Below are positions 19,508-28,598 of a stretch of 64,000 bases of DNA, piece by piece. The position numbers and the translations under genes were made by a program. The notes under the pieces were generated by a model. It ran no database searches and was not told the origin of the DNA. It saw only the letters and a list, made by a program, of their open reading frames with translations. The DNA is taken from NCBI RefSeq assembly GCF_003350925.1, contig NZ_KZ857173.1, positions 682,001 through 746,000 on the forward strand, read 5' to 3'. Source of the stretch: Dyella tabacisoli. Its GTDB lineage: Bacteria; Pseudomonadota; Gammaproteobacteria; Xanthomonadales; Rhodanobacteraceae. Position 1 is the first letter of the stretch. Each line of letters starts with the position of its first letter.

Positions 19508-20427
19508 GGCGACCGCGCCAGCAAGGCTTGCACTTCTTTGGCATCCGCTTGCCCGGTGGTGCCGCCGATGGCGCGGGTGGATAAGCTGCCGCAGGCACTG
19601 CCCCAGCGCATGCATTCGTGCAACGACATACCACGCAGCCAGGCATGCAAAAACCCCGCATCGAAGGAATCGCCCGCACCGGTGCTGTCCACCGCATCGA
19701 CTGCATAGGCAGGCACTTCGAGCAGTTGCACGCCATCGAAAACGGCACAACCCTGACGCCCCCGCTTGACCACGGTGCGGGTGCGACCGTTGTCCAAGGC
19801 GCGTAGCGCGCTCGGCACATCGTCGCGACTGGTGATCGCTTGCAGTTCCAATTCGTTGGGCAGAAACAGATCGACCTCATGCAAGGTGTCGAGCAGCCCG
19901 ACATCCCATTGCTGATCCGGGTCAAAGCCGGGATCGAGCGAGGTACTCAGCCCCGCCGCATGCGCACGCGCCAGCAATTGGCGACAACCGGGGCGCAGGG
20001 CTTTTTGCAAAAAGTACGACGAGATATGCAGATGGTCTGCGTTCGCCAATAGTTCGTCGCTGACCTCATCCGCTCGCAGCGCGGCAATGGCCCCGGCGAA
20101 AGTCACCAGGGCGCGGTCTTGCGGGGTGGATAGCGAAGCCGTCACCCCGGTGCGCAGCGCGGCATCGGGCCGCAGCGAGGACACATCAATGCCGGCGCCC
20201 TGCAAGGCATCCAGGCAATAGCTGCCCCAGGTGTCGGCACCGAGTTTGCCGTGGAAGGCCACCTGATTGCCGAGCCGGGCCAGACCCATCGCGCAAATCA
20301 TCGATGAGCTGCCCGGCGTCATGATGAAGTCGTCGGCCAGCACTTCTTTGCCCAGCATCGGCGCGGCATGGCAGCCCTTGAAGACCAGATCGAGATTGAT
20401 CTCGCCGATCACCAAAATACGTTTCAT
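19504..20427 (-). CDS. PfkB-family carbohydrate kinase
   Basis: A 307-residue ribokinase-like sugar kinase. It opens with RILVIGEINLDLVF, has the family segment TPGSSSMICAMGLARLG, and carries the catalytic signature DSTGAGDSFDAG near residue 250. The start at 20427 fits the family. In-frame starts at 20451 (ATG) and 20460 (GTG, overlapping the upstream stop as GTGA) are alternatives. In this locus it could phosphorylate the free sugar (galactosamine, GalNAc or tagatose) after uptake, upstream of AgaS. No residue I can see settles the substrate. Confidence 0.83.
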   Translation of the reverse strand: MKRILVIGEINLDLVFKGCHAAPMLGKEVLADDFIMTPGSSSMICAMGLARLGNQVAFHGKLGADTWGSYCLDALQGAGIDVSSLRPDAALRTGVTASLSTPQDRALVTFAGAIAALRADEVSDELLANADHLHISSYFLQKALRPGCRQLLARAHAAGLSTSLDPGFDPDQQWDVGLLDTLHEVDLFLPNELELQAITSRDDVPSALRALDNGRTRTVVKRGRQGCAVFDGVQLLEVPAYAVDAVDSTGAGDSFDAGFLHAWLRGMSLHECMRWGSACGSLSTRAIGGTTGQADAKEVQALLARSP

Positions 20428-20456
20428 CGGGCCGGGCCTCACTTGAGCCATGGGCT

Positions 20457-21671
20457 TCACACCCGCTCCTGCTGGCCGCTGCCCTGATGAGTGGTGTCCT
20501 GATGAATCACGAAGTCCTCGACCACGCGCGTCAGCACGCCCTGGGCTGGCGCATCCGGCTTGCCGTCCAGATGCAGGCAGCGGAAGAAGGCCAGCAACTG
20601 CCCTACCGCCACGTGCGCCAGCAACGCCGGCACTTCGCCGTCCTCGGCTAGTCCCGGTGCTTCAATAGCGAGATCGTGTGGACCCAGCAGATCGGCTGGA
20701 ATGCCCTCGCCCACCAAGACCTTGGCCATGCCAAGCTGCTTGCGCGACAACTCGCGCAGCAAATCGGCCTCGTAAGCGCGTACCGAAGGATCGGGCGACA
20801 GCAAGGCCACGATCAAGGTCGATGCATTGATGCTGGACATCGGCCCATGGCGCAAACCGAGATAGGTTTCCGCCATGGTGACGACGCGGCCGCCGGTCAT
20901 CTCCAGCATCTTCAGCGCGCATTCGTGCGCTGCGCCGATCGCCCCGCCATTGCCCAGATAGACGGCCGAAGTGAATTCACGCCGCGCCATCTGCGCCAGC
21001 GCATCGGACTGGCGGTCGAAAACATCTTGCACGCCCGCCGTCAGACGATCGATAGCCGCTGGTGCAAGCCCTTCGCGCAACAGCCCCGTGCCGGCCAGCA
21101 ACAGATTGGTAAAGCTGCTGGTCATCACCAGGCTGCGGTCGTTGGTACGTTCGTCGAGTACCAGTACGGTGACGCGCGGATCGTCGCGGTAATACGTGGC
21201 GAGCTTGCCGTTGGCGTTGCAGGTAATCACCAGATGGCGATAAGCCGGCGCGTCGACCAGCAAGCGGCTCACCACGCCACAGCTTTCCGGGCTGTCGCCC
21301 GAGCGTGCCAGCGAAATCAGCAGGCCCGGCCCCGGCGGCAACACGCTGCGCCAATGGGTGAGCAAGGTGCCGGCGGCAATCGCCTGTACCGGCAGGCCCA
21401 GACCCGACTGCAGGCTCGGCGCCAGACCCTCGCCGATATACATCGAGCTGCCTGAGCCGGTCAGCACGATATGGCTAGGCAGCGGCATCAGCGCCTGCGC
21501 GAGCCGCTCGCGGATGGCAGCGCTGCGCAGCAAATCGGCGGTAGCGCGCCAGGTCGTCGGCTGCTGCAGGATCTCGCGCAAGGTATCGGCATAACCCGCC
21601 GCCTGTTGCTGTGCGAACGAGCGAGCCAAGAGGCCTTCAATTTCTTTCGTTTTCTTATCAAGTATTGACAT
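20457..21671 (-). CDS. agaS: AgaS-like SIS-domain sugar-phosphate isomerase/deaminase
   Basis: A 404-residue protein with two SIS (sugar isomerase) domains, the length and layout of AgaS. AgaS converts galactosamine-6-phosphate to tagatose-6-phosphate plus ammonia. Phosphosugar-binding segments are LTGSGSSMYIGEG and ISLARSGDSPES in domain 1, and YLGNGGAIGAAHECALKMLEMT followed by ETYLGLRHGPMS in domain 2. The start at 21671 avoids overlap with the divergent aldolase gene; in-frame codons further upstream (to 21737) would overlap it. It heads the minus-strand kinase/receptor group. Confidence 0.82.
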   Translation of the reverse strand: MSILDKKTKEIEGLLARSFAQQQAAGYADTLREILQQPTTWRATADLLRSAAIRERLAQALMPLPSHIVLTGSGSSMYIGEGLAPSLQSGLGLPVQAIAAGTLLTHWRSVLPPGPGLLISLARSGDSPESCGVVSRLLVDAPAYRHLVITCNANGKLATYYRDDPRVTVLVLDERTNDRSLVMTSSFTNLLLAGTGLLREGLAPAAIDRLTAGVQDVFDRQSDALAQMARREFTSAVYLGNGGAIGAAHECALKMLEMTGGRVVTMAETYLGLRHGPMSSINASTLIVALLSPDPSVRAYEADLLRELSRKQLGMAKVLVGEGIPADLLGPHDLAIEAPGLAEDGEVPALLAHVAVGQLLAFFRCLHLDGKPDAPAQGVLTRVVEDFVIHQDTTHQGSGQQERV

Positions 21672-21728
21672 TTGGCTCAATTCACTCGAATGTGAAACCA
21701 TCCGATTACGGATTTCAGGGTATTCGAA

Positions 21729-22646
21729 ATGAAACAAAGCTTACAAGCCCTTTCGAAAGCTTCCGAAAAGTTTTCGCAACTTTCGCTCTCTCACGGCAAA
21801 CGCACCCGGTTATGGCGGCTGCTGTACGGCCACGGTCCGCGTAACGGCAGCCTGCTGGTGCTGCCGCTGGATCAAGGGTTGGAACATGGCCCCACCGACT
21901 TTTTCCCGAACCCGCCGGCGCTGGACCCGGACTACCAGTTCCGGCTTGCGGTCGAGGGCAACTTCTCGGCGATCGCGCTGGGCATCGGCCTGGCCGAGAA
22001 GTACATGGCCGAGTACTGCGGGCGCATTCCGCTGATCCTCAAGCTCAACGGCAAGACCAATATTGCTAGCGATGCGGAGGCCACGTCGCCGCTATTCGCT
22101 TCGGTCGAAGACGCCGTGCGGCTCGGCGCCGATGCGGTCGGCTACACCATGTACGTAGGCTCGCCACGCCAGCACGACGAAATCCGCCAGTTCGAAAAAG
22201 TGCGCCAAGACTGCGAGCGCTTCGGCATGCCGCTGGTGTTGTGGTCGTATCCGCGCGGTGCCGCGATCGACGCCAAGGGCGGCAAGAACAGCCTGTACGC
22301 GCAGGACTACGCAGCACGCGTTGCGCTGGAGCTGGGTGCCGATATCGTCAAATTGCACGAGCCCAACGACGAGCGCACTAACGCACCCGCGCCTTACGAC
22401 ACCCTGGTGGAAGACGCCGCTGCGCGCAGTCAACGCGTGGTGCGTTCGGCCGGCCGCACCATGGTGCTGTTCTCCGGTGGTGAAAAGAACGACGACGATG
22501 CGGCCGTATTGCGCAAGGTCGAGTTTTATATGGCCTCGGGCGCCAGCGGCGTGATGTTCGGCCGCAATATGTGGCTGCGGCCGCTGGACCAAGCCATTGC
22601 GCTGACCAAGTCGGTGCACGAAATCATGGCCAAGTACCCACGCTGA
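21729..22646 (+). CDS. Class I (DhnA/FbaB-type) bisphosphate aldolase
   Basis: A 305-residue class I aldolase of the archaeal-type FbaB/DhnA family, which cleaves fructose- or tagatose-1,6-bisphosphate through a Schiff base. Visible features are LPLDQGLEHGP near the N-terminus, LKLNGKTN, the candidate Schiff-base lysine in ADIVKLHEPN, and a phosphate-binding end with LFSGGEK and ASGVMFGRNMW. It starts 57 bp from the divergent AgaS gene. Context points to tagatose-1,6-bisphosphate cleavage, completing the isomerase-kinase-aldolase series. Confidence 0.87.
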   Translation: MKQSLQALSKASEKFSQLSLSHGKRTRLWRLLYGHGPRNGSLLVLPLDQGLEHGPTDFFPNPPALDPDYQFRLAVEGNFSAIALGIGLAEKYMAEYCGRIPLILKLNGKTNIASDAEATSPLFASVEDAVRLGADAVGYTMYVGSPRQHDEIRQFEKVRQDCERFGMPLVLWSYPRGAAIDAKGGKNSLYAQDYAARVALELGADIVKLHEPNDERTNAPAPYDTLVEDAAARSQRVVRSAGRTMVLFSGGEKNDDDAAVLRKVEFYMASGASGVMFGRNMWLRPLDQAIALTKSVHEIMAKYPR

Positions 22647-22683
22647 CGATGAACCACCCTGTGCGCGAAAAACCTTCAAGGCA

Positions 22684-23949
22684 ATGCCTGCAGGGTGGGC
22701 TTCTATACCGAGTAACCATGCGATGAGCCGCTCACCCTCCTGCCTTTGCTGTGCGCCGCCCACCGGCGCAGGCACCGTCCGCATCCAGGACGAGAAAAGC
22801 CTGGGCGACAAAAACCCGCTCAAGACTGTCGCCCATGCGGGCGGCAGCGATGTACGGCTGAAAGATTTCCAGCCGCGCAGCATGTTGCATGTGCCCAGGA
22901 CACCGATCGAGCACCCGCGTTTTCCGGTGATCGACGTGCATACGCATCTGACGTGGTCCAGCCATACCCGCAATGGTGTCTCGGTCGGCGAGGAAATCAC
23001 TTTGTTCGCCCGCCCGGAGGACTTGCTGCCAGTGATGGATCGCAAGCACATCCGCACCCTGGTCAATCTCACCGGCGGTATCGGCGCCGGCCTGGAACAA
23101 AGCATCCGCAGCTTCGACCACGTCGCCCCCGGCCGCTTTTTGACGCTTACCGAACCGTCCTACGCCTACTTCCCCGAGCCGAACTACGCCCAGTTGCAGG
23201 GCGATGCCATCGCCCATGCCCGGCGTGTGGGCGCACGCGGCCTCAAGCTGCTGAAAACCCTGGGGCTGTATCTACGCGAGCGGATCGACGAAGGCCCGCT
23301 GGTGGCGGTGGATGACCGCCGTTTCGATCCGATGTGGGAGGCCTGCGCGGCCTACAACATGCCGGTATTCCTGCATGTCTCCGACCCGGAAGCGTTCTTT
23401 TTGCCGGCCGACGCTCACAACGAACGCTACGAAGAACTAAGCCAACATCCCGATTGGTCGTTCTATGGGCCTGAATTTCCCAGCAACGACGAGTTGATCG
23501 CGGCGCGCAACCGGATGATTGCGCGCCATCCGAAAACCACGTTCGCCTTGATGCACGTGGGCAACGGCGCCGAGAATCTGGCCGCCGTGGCCGACTGCCT
23601 GGACCGCTTTCCCAACACCATGGTCGACATCAGCGCGCGCATCGGCGAGCTGGGCCGGCAGCCGCGTAACGCCCGGCGCTTCTTTGACCGCTACCAGGAC
23701 CGCATCCTGTTCGGCACCGATGCCGTGCCCTCGCCCTATGGCGACGACGTACCGCAACAACTGTTTGGAGACGAGCTGTACGAGATCTACTACCGCTTTC
23801 TGGAAACCGAAGACGAATACTTCGATTACGCCCCTGCGGCGACGCCCCCGCAGGGGCGATGGTCGATCTATGGGCTGGGGCTGACAGACGACATCCTTCG
23901 CAAGATATACCATGACAACGCTGCCCGGCTTTTGCAGATTCTGTCCTGA
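22684..23949 (+). CDS. Amidohydrolase-family metal hydrolase
   Basis: A 421-residue TIM-barrel amidohydrolase of the amidohydrolase_2 type. Metal-site candidates are VIDVHTHL, the histidines in FLHVSDPE and LMHVGNGAEN, and the late Asp in LFGTDAVPSP. The substrate is unknown; hydrolysis of a lactone or amide from the sugar pathway would fit the locus. It is not a NagA-type deacetylase by motif. The start could also be 22723, since the first residues are not conserved-looking. It lies 37 bp after the aldolase, in the same probable operon. Confidence 0.75.
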   Translation: MPAGWASIPSNHAMSRSPSCLCCAPPTGAGTVRIQDEKSLGDKNPLKTVAHAGGSDVRLKDFQPRSMLHVPRTPIEHPRFPVIDVHTHLTWSSHTRNGVSVGEEITLFARPEDLLPVMDRKHIRTLVNLTGGIGAGLEQSIRSFDHVAPGRFLTLTEPSYAYFPEPNYAQLQGDAIAHARRVGARGLKLLKTLGLYLRERIDEGPLVAVDDRRFDPMWEACAAYNMPVFLHVSDPEAFFLPADAHNERYEELSQHPDWSFYGPEFPSNDELIAARNRMIARHPKTTFALMHVGNGAENLAAVADCLDRFPNTMVDISARIGELGRQPRNARRFFDRYQDRILFGTDAVPSPYGDDVPQQLFGDELYEIYYRFLETEDEYFDYAPAATPPQGRWSIYGLGLTDDILRKIYHDNAARLLQILS

Positions 23950-24022
23950 GTAGATGTCCTCAGTAATGCGCTCCAAATGAACTAGCCTCAAGTGAACCAG
24001 CCCCTAGTGAAGCTTGTAAGCC

Positions 24023-24829
24023 ATGAATGAACCCCTCGCCGCCACGCCTTCACGCCGCCTGCTGGTCGAAGAGCGCCGACGCCTGATCGTCGAATTCGTG
24101 GAGCAGCACGGCCGCGCCACCGTTGAAGAGCTAGCGACCAAGTTCGACACCTCCACCGTCACCATTCGTGCCGACCTGGAGGTACTGGCGCGCAGCGCTG
24201 CCATCGCCCGTTCGCACGGCGGCGCCCTGCCGGTGATGCCGCCGTCCAGCAACGACACGCCGCTGAATATCAAAGAGACGCGCTGGCATGCGCAAAAATT
24301 GCGCATCGGCCTGGCCGCGGCCAAGCTGATCGGCGACGGCGAGACGATCATCCTCGACTCGGGCTCGACCACGGTGGAGATCGCACGACAGATCCGCCAG
24401 ATGAAATTCGAGTCGCTGACGGTGATTACTAATGCGCTGAACATCGCGCTAGAGCTTTCCGGCCTGCCGCAAATCCGCGTGATGATGCTTGGCGGCCTGC
24501 TGCGTCAAACCTCGTACTCGCTGGTCGGCCCCGATGCCGAGCAAGCGTTGGCCAAGCTTTCCGCCGACCGCCTGTTTCTCGGTGTCGATGGTCTCGACCC
24601 AGTGGTCGGGGTAACCACCCCCGACCCGCTGGAGGCTTCGCTCAATGCGCTGATGATCCGCGTATCGCGCGAGACCATTGGCGTGTTCGATGCCAGCAAG
24701 CTGGGCCAGCGCAGCTTGTCGGTGATAACCCCGCTACAGAACCTGCATCGGGTCATCACCGACACCAGCGCCGACCCGGAGATGGTCGAAACGCTACGCG
24801 GTGCGGGCGTCGAGGTGATCCTGGTCTGA
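24023..24829 (+). CDS. DeoR-family transcriptional regulator (AgaR-like)
   Basis: A 268-residue DeoR-family regulator. A winged HTH covers about residues 13-68 (RLIVEFVEQHGRATVEELA and STVTIRADLEVL) with the usual SHGGA after it. A phosphosugar-binding DeoRC domain follows (ILDSGSTTVEIA, TNALNIALEL, MLGGLLR, LGVDGLD). Such proteins usually repress their sugar operon until a phosphorylated sugar binds. Its position in a tagatose-type pathway suggests an AgaR-like role controlling the divergent galactoside operons. Confidence 0.9.
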   Translation: MNEPLAATPSRRLLVEERRRLIVEFVEQHGRATVEELATKFDTSTVTIRADLEVLARSAAIARSHGGALPVMPPSSNDTPLNIKETRWHAQKLRIGLAAAKLIGDGETIILDSGSTTVEIARQIRQMKFESLTVITNALNIALELSGLPQIRVMMLGGLLRQTSYSLVGPDAEQALAKLSADRLFLGVDGLDPVVGVTTPDPLEASLNALMIRVSRETIGVFDASKLGQRSLSVITPLQNLHRVITDTSADPEMVETLRGAGVEVILV

Positions 24830-24880
24830 CTTGGTCAGGTCTGACCTGGTCTGATCTTCTGATCTCGCCTGATCTCAGGT
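24825..24880. repeat. Degenerate short tandem repeat (ggtctga units)
   Basis: Several near-copies of a CTGGTCTGA / CTGATCT unit follow one another from the end of the DeoR gene to the stop of the facing methyltransferase gene. The tract may act as slippage-prone sequence or a shared 3' region. No clear hairpin with a T-run is present. Confidence 0.5.
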
Positions 24881-25480
24881 CGGCATCTGCGCCCGCTCCA
24901 GCGCCGCAATATGCCGTTCCAGTCGCGGCCCGAGATAACAATGCGAGCCGCACGGCAGCAAACCGGCCTTGCTGAATTCGCGCAGATACCAATTCGGCGC
25001 GCGCGAATTGAATCCGTCATGGTCACCCGCCACGTCGTCGCGATTGGTGAACACCTCTAAAAATGCGATGCCTTCGAGCATCTCGCCAACGCCTATCAGG
25101 CCAGCGCGAATCTCGGCAGGCTTCAGGTAATGCAGTACGTCAGTGCAAACGATCAGATCGAAGCGATGATCGAAACGCAGCTCGGCCAACTGACCGAAAC
25201 GGGCCAGCCCGATATTGCGGCTACGCCCGTAGCGCATCACCGCATATTCGCTAGCATCCAGGCCACGGTAATGAATATCCGGCCGTAGCGCGCGCAACGG
25301 CGCCCGCCATGTCGCCTCACCGCAGCCGATATCCAAGACATTGCGAATCGGCCGGCCCAGGTAATACTCGGCCTGCGCCACCACCATCGCTACCTTGCGC
25401 TTGAGTTCGGCTTGAGAACCCACCGAGTGCTGCGGGTCGCGATACCACTTGTCGAAATAGGCACGGTCGTAAGTCTTCAT
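24875..25480 (-). CDS. Class I SAM-dependent methyltransferase
   Basis: A 201-residue Rossmann-fold methyltransferase. Motif I is VLDIGCGEATW near residue 48; the acidic strand-2 residue is in YRGLDASEYA; motif IV-like FDLIVCTDVLHYL follows. The substrate is unknown. It faces the DeoR regulator convergently, so it is probably not part of the sugar operon. Confidence 0.82.
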   Translation of the reverse strand: MKTYDRAYFDKWYRDPQHSVGSQAELKRKVAMVVAQAEYYLGRPIRNVLDIGCGEATWRAPLRALRPDIHYRGLDASEYAVMRYGRSRNIGLARFGQLAELRFDHRFDLIVCTDVLHYLKPAEIRAGLIGVGEMLEGIAFLEVFTNRDDVAGDHDGFNSRAPNWYLREFSKAGLLPCGSHCYLGPRLERHIAALERAQMPT

Positions 25481-25718
25481 AACGCCGCATGGTAACCGTG
25501 GTGCCGCTTCAGAACGAGGATTTGAATGCGGCCGAGCGCAAATTCATGCGAAACGGCACCGCCCGTTTATTTCCTACGTGAACCGATATCGAATACGACA
25601 CACTCTCGTACGAACATTACGTCGGCCGATACGCGATTGCCGCGTTAAAGCTGTCCAGACCCGATCGACATGACTCGATCGACATGCTCGCCTTATGGCC
25701 AAGGGAAGTTCACCACGT

Positions 25719-27272
25719 ATGCGAATCTCCTGTTCCGTTCCCCGCGCGTCATTCTCGCTACTTCTTCTAAGCCTGCTGCTGACGTCATCGTTGGCGCCCG
25801 TGTGCGCACTCGCACGAGACGCCAACCCGCTCAGCAGTGAAGACATCGCCTGGTTGCGGCGCGACGGTTTCGACCTCGATAGCGCCAGCGTCGAGCACTA
25901 CCGCGCGGTGGGACGCTCGCGCTTTCTCGACGAACAGCTCGACAGCCACACCCCCGACAACCTGCCGCCGGAGATCGCCGCGCTCATCAGCAGCTACGAA
26001 GCCGTGCGCACACCGCCGGAGCAATTGCTGGCCGCGCAGGAAGAGGAACAAAAGCGGATCAAGAGCATGCCCGATGGCGACGCCCAGGTCGCGGCGAGAA
26101 AGGCCGAACAGCAACACGCCAACGATTTGCTGCAGCAAGCGCAGCAAACCGAATTGCTGCGTGCGGTATACGGCTCGAACCAGTTGAAGGAACAGATGGT
26201 GTGGTTCTGGCTCAACCACTTCAGCATCTACGGCACTAAGGGCCGGTTACGCTGGGTGGCCGGCGACTATGCCGAAGGTGCGATCCGTCCGCGTGCTTTG
26301 GGCAAGTTCAAAGACCTGGTAATGGCCACGTTGGAGAGCCCAGCCATGCTGGAGTTTCTGGACAACGCGCAAAATGCCAAAGGCAAGGTCAACGAAAACT
26401 ATGCGCGCGAGCTGATGGAGTTGCATACGCTGGGCGTCGGCTCCGGTTATAGCCAGCAAGACGTGCAACAACTTGCCCTTATTCTCACCGGTGTCGGCAT
26501 CACGCCGCGACGCGAGCAGCCGCTAAAGCTCGGCCCGAAACTTATGCCGCTCTACGTTCACAACGGCCTGTTTGAATTCAACCCAGGGCGGCACGACTTC
26601 AGCGACAAGGTACTGCTTGGCCAGCACATCAAAGGCAGCGGCTTCACTGAAGTAGAGCAAGCGGTGGACCTGATTACGCGCCAACCGGCCTGCGCGCAGT
26701 TCATCTCGCGCAAGCTCGCCGAGTATTTCGTCGCCGATGAACCGCCGCCGGCTTTAGTGGCGAAAATGGCGAAGACCTTCCAGCGCACCGATGGCGATAT
26801 CACCAAAGTGCTGCGCACGATGTTCGAGTCGAAAGAACTACTCGCCAGCGCCGGCAAGAAATTCAAAGACCCCACCCAGTTCGTGGTGTCATCGGTGCGC
26901 CTGGCCTATGCCGGCAAGCCCGTCGCCAATGCCAAGCCCATGCTTAACTGGTTGAACCAGTTGGGTGAGCCAGTCTTTGGCCGGCTCACCCCCGATGGCT
27001 GGCCGCTGGAAGCCAGCGGCTGGGCCAGCTCAGGACAGATGGCCAAACGCTTCGAGATTGCTCGCGCTATCGGCACCGGCAATAACCAGCTATTCACCCC
27101 CGAAGGCAGCCCCAAGGTCGGCGCCGGCTTCCCGATGCTGACCACGCGGCTCTATTACGACGCGATGGAGCCGCAACTGGCCCCGGCCACTCATAGCGCC
27201 CTGAGCAAGGCTATCTCGCAGCAGGAATGGAACACCTTTTTATTGTCGTCGCCCGACTTCAATTACCGCTGA
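25719..27272 (+). CDS. DUF1800 family exported protein
   Basis: A 517-residue protein with a signal peptide (SLLLLSLLLTSSLAPVCALA) and the DUF1800 pattern: MVWFWLNHFS, KGKVNENYARELMELHTLGVGSGYSQQDVQ, a LTGVGITPR segment, and the C-terminal GWPLEASGWAS. The function of the family is unsettled. These genes typically stand just before a DUF1501 gene, as here, and the pair is thought to work together in the periplasm. The start at 25719 gives a cleaner signal peptide than the in-frame ATG at 25695. Confidence 0.85.
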   Translation: MRISCSVPRASFSLLLLSLLLTSSLAPVCALARDANPLSSEDIAWLRRDGFDLDSASVEHYRAVGRSRFLDEQLDSHTPDNLPPEIAALISSYEAVRTPPEQLLAAQEEEQKRIKSMPDGDAQVAARKAEQQHANDLLQQAQQTELLRAVYGSNQLKEQMVWFWLNHFSIYGTKGRLRWVAGDYAEGAIRPRALGKFKDLVMATLESPAMLEFLDNAQNAKGKVNENYARELMELHTLGVGSGYSQQDVQQLALILTGVGITPRREQPLKLGPKLMPLYVHNGLFEFNPGRHDFSDKVLLGQHIKGSGFTEVEQAVDLITRQPACAQFISRKLAEYFVADEPPPALVAKMAKTFQRTDGDITKVLRTMFESKELLASAGKKFKDPTQFVVSSVRLAYAGKPVANAKPMLNWLNQLGEPVFGRLTPDGWPLEASGWASSGQMAKRFEIARAIGTGNNQLFTPEGSPKVGAGFPMLTTRLYYDAMEPQLAPATHSALSKAISQQEWNTFLLSSPDFNYR

Positions 27273-27280
27273 CATTTTTT

Positions 27281-27304
27281 ATCTCCCCCGCTTACCGGGG
27301 AGAT
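27281..27304 (+). other. Intercistronic hairpin
   Basis: 8-bp arms ATCTCCCC and GGGGAGAT with an 8-base loop lie between the DUF1800 and DUF1501 genes, after a T-run rather than before one. On the plus strand it is more likely an mRNA-stabilising element than a terminator. Confidence 0.45.
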
Positions 27305-27354
27305 GCGCATGTGCTTATCGACATCACCTTATCGAGATCAGGCTGAGGTATCCC

Positions 27355-28557
27355 ATGAACCGCCGTGAATTTCTGCTCGCCGCCGCCAGTGCCGCTGTTG
27401 CGGCACCCGCCCTCAGCTTCTCCGGCAAATTGTTCGCTGCACCGGCCAATACGCCGCGCTTCCTGATGGTATTTCTGCGCGGCGGCTACGACTGCAACAA
27501 CTTGCTGGTGCCTTATAGCAGCGATTTTTACTACCAGTCGCGGCCGAGTCTGGCGATTGCCAAACCCGATGGCGCCAACCCCAACAGCGCCATCGCGCTC
27601 GACGCGAACTGGGGCCTGAACCCGATACTGCGCGATTCGATTTATCCGCTATGGCAACGCAAGCAAGTGGCCTTCGTGCCGTTTGCCGGCACCGACGACA
27701 TGAGCCGCAGCCACTTCGAGACGCAGGACAATATCGAATCGGGCGAACCGACCGAGCAACGCAACAACTACCGCTCGGGCTTTCTGGCGCGGCTGTCCGG
27801 CGCGCTGACCAGCGTGCCGGCCATCGCCTTTACCGATGCTTTGCCGCTGAGTTTTCAGGGTGGCGGCAAAGACATTCCCAATATCTCATTGCGTGGCGTA
27901 GCCAAGCCCGCCTTCGACGAACGCCAATCGGCGATCCTTTCCGAGATGTACAAAGGCACCTCGCTGGCCGCGGCGGCCACCGATGGCCTGGACCTGCGCC
28001 AGAAAGTTTCCAAAGATCTGCAAGACGAAATGGCCAAGGCCAATCGCGGCGCGGCCAGTGCGAAAAACTTCGCCGAAGAAACCCAGCGCATCGCCACCTT
28101 GATGCGACAGCAATATCGGCTGGGCTTTGTCGATGTCGGCGGCTGGGATACCCACGTCAATCAAGGCAGCACTACCGGCCAACTCGCCAACAACCTGTCC
28201 AACCTGGGTCAAGGCCTGGCCGCTTATGCCGAAGCGATGGGCGACGAGTGGAACAACACCGTGGTAGTGGTGGCCTCCGAATTTGGCCGCACCTTCCGCG
28301 AGAACGGTAACAAAGGCACCGACCATGGTCACGGCACCGCGTACTGGGTGCTCGGCGGCAAGATCAACGGCGGCCGCATTGCCGGCTCGCAAGTGGCGGT
28401 GAACCAAAAGAACTTGCTGCAAGACCGCGATTATCCCGTGCTCAACAACTACCGCGATGTGCTGGGTGGTTTGCTTGGCCGCACCTGGGGCTTGTCCGCC
28501 AGTCAATTGCAGGCGGTGTTCCCGCAATCGAAACCGCGGGATCTGCAATTGGTGTAG
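27355..28557 (+). CDS. DUF1501 family Tat-exported protein
   Basis: A 400-residue protein with a Tat-type signal (NRREFLLAAASAAVAAPALS). DUF1501 features are FLRGGYDCNNLLVPY, the DDMSRSHFETQDNIESG segment, a GGWDTHVNQG segment and VVVASEFGRTFREN followed by TDHGHGTAYWVLGG, a layout related to alkaline phosphatase/sulfatase-like folds. A GAGG ribosome site lies 6 bases upstream. It is paired with the preceding DUF1800 gene. Confidence 0.88.
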   Translation: MNRREFLLAAASAAVAAPALSFSGKLFAAPANTPRFLMVFLRGGYDCNNLLVPYSSDFYYQSRPSLAIAKPDGANPNSAIALDANWGLNPILRDSIYPLWQRKQVAFVPFAGTDDMSRSHFETQDNIESGEPTEQRNNYRSGFLARLSGALTSVPAIAFTDALPLSFQGGGKDIPNISLRGVAKPAFDERQSAILSEMYKGTSLAAAATDGLDLRQKVSKDLQDEMAKANRGAASAKNFAEETQRIATLMRQQYRLGFVDVGGWDTHVNQGSTTGQLANNLSNLGQGLAAYAEAMGDEWNNTVVVVASEFGRTFRENGNKGTDHGHGTAYWVLGGKINGGRIAGSQVAVNQKNLLQDRDYPVLNNYRDVLGGLLGRTWGLSASQLQAVFPQSKPRDLQLV

Positions 28558-28565
28558 TCAATGCG

Positions 28566-28590
28566 CCCCTCTCCCGCTGCAGGAGAGGGG
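28566..28590. terminator. Convergent terminator hairpin
   Basis: Perfect 9-bp arms CCCCTCTCC and GGAGAGGGG with a 7-base loop lie between the stop of the DUF1501 gene and the stop of the facing membrane-protein gene. No long T-run is present on either side. Confidence 0.55.
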
Positions 28591-28598
28591 CATATCGC

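Noticed and set aside
21672-21737. Longer AgaS start overlapping the divergent aldolase gene
   Set aside because: The added residues are not family-like and would overlap the other gene's start.
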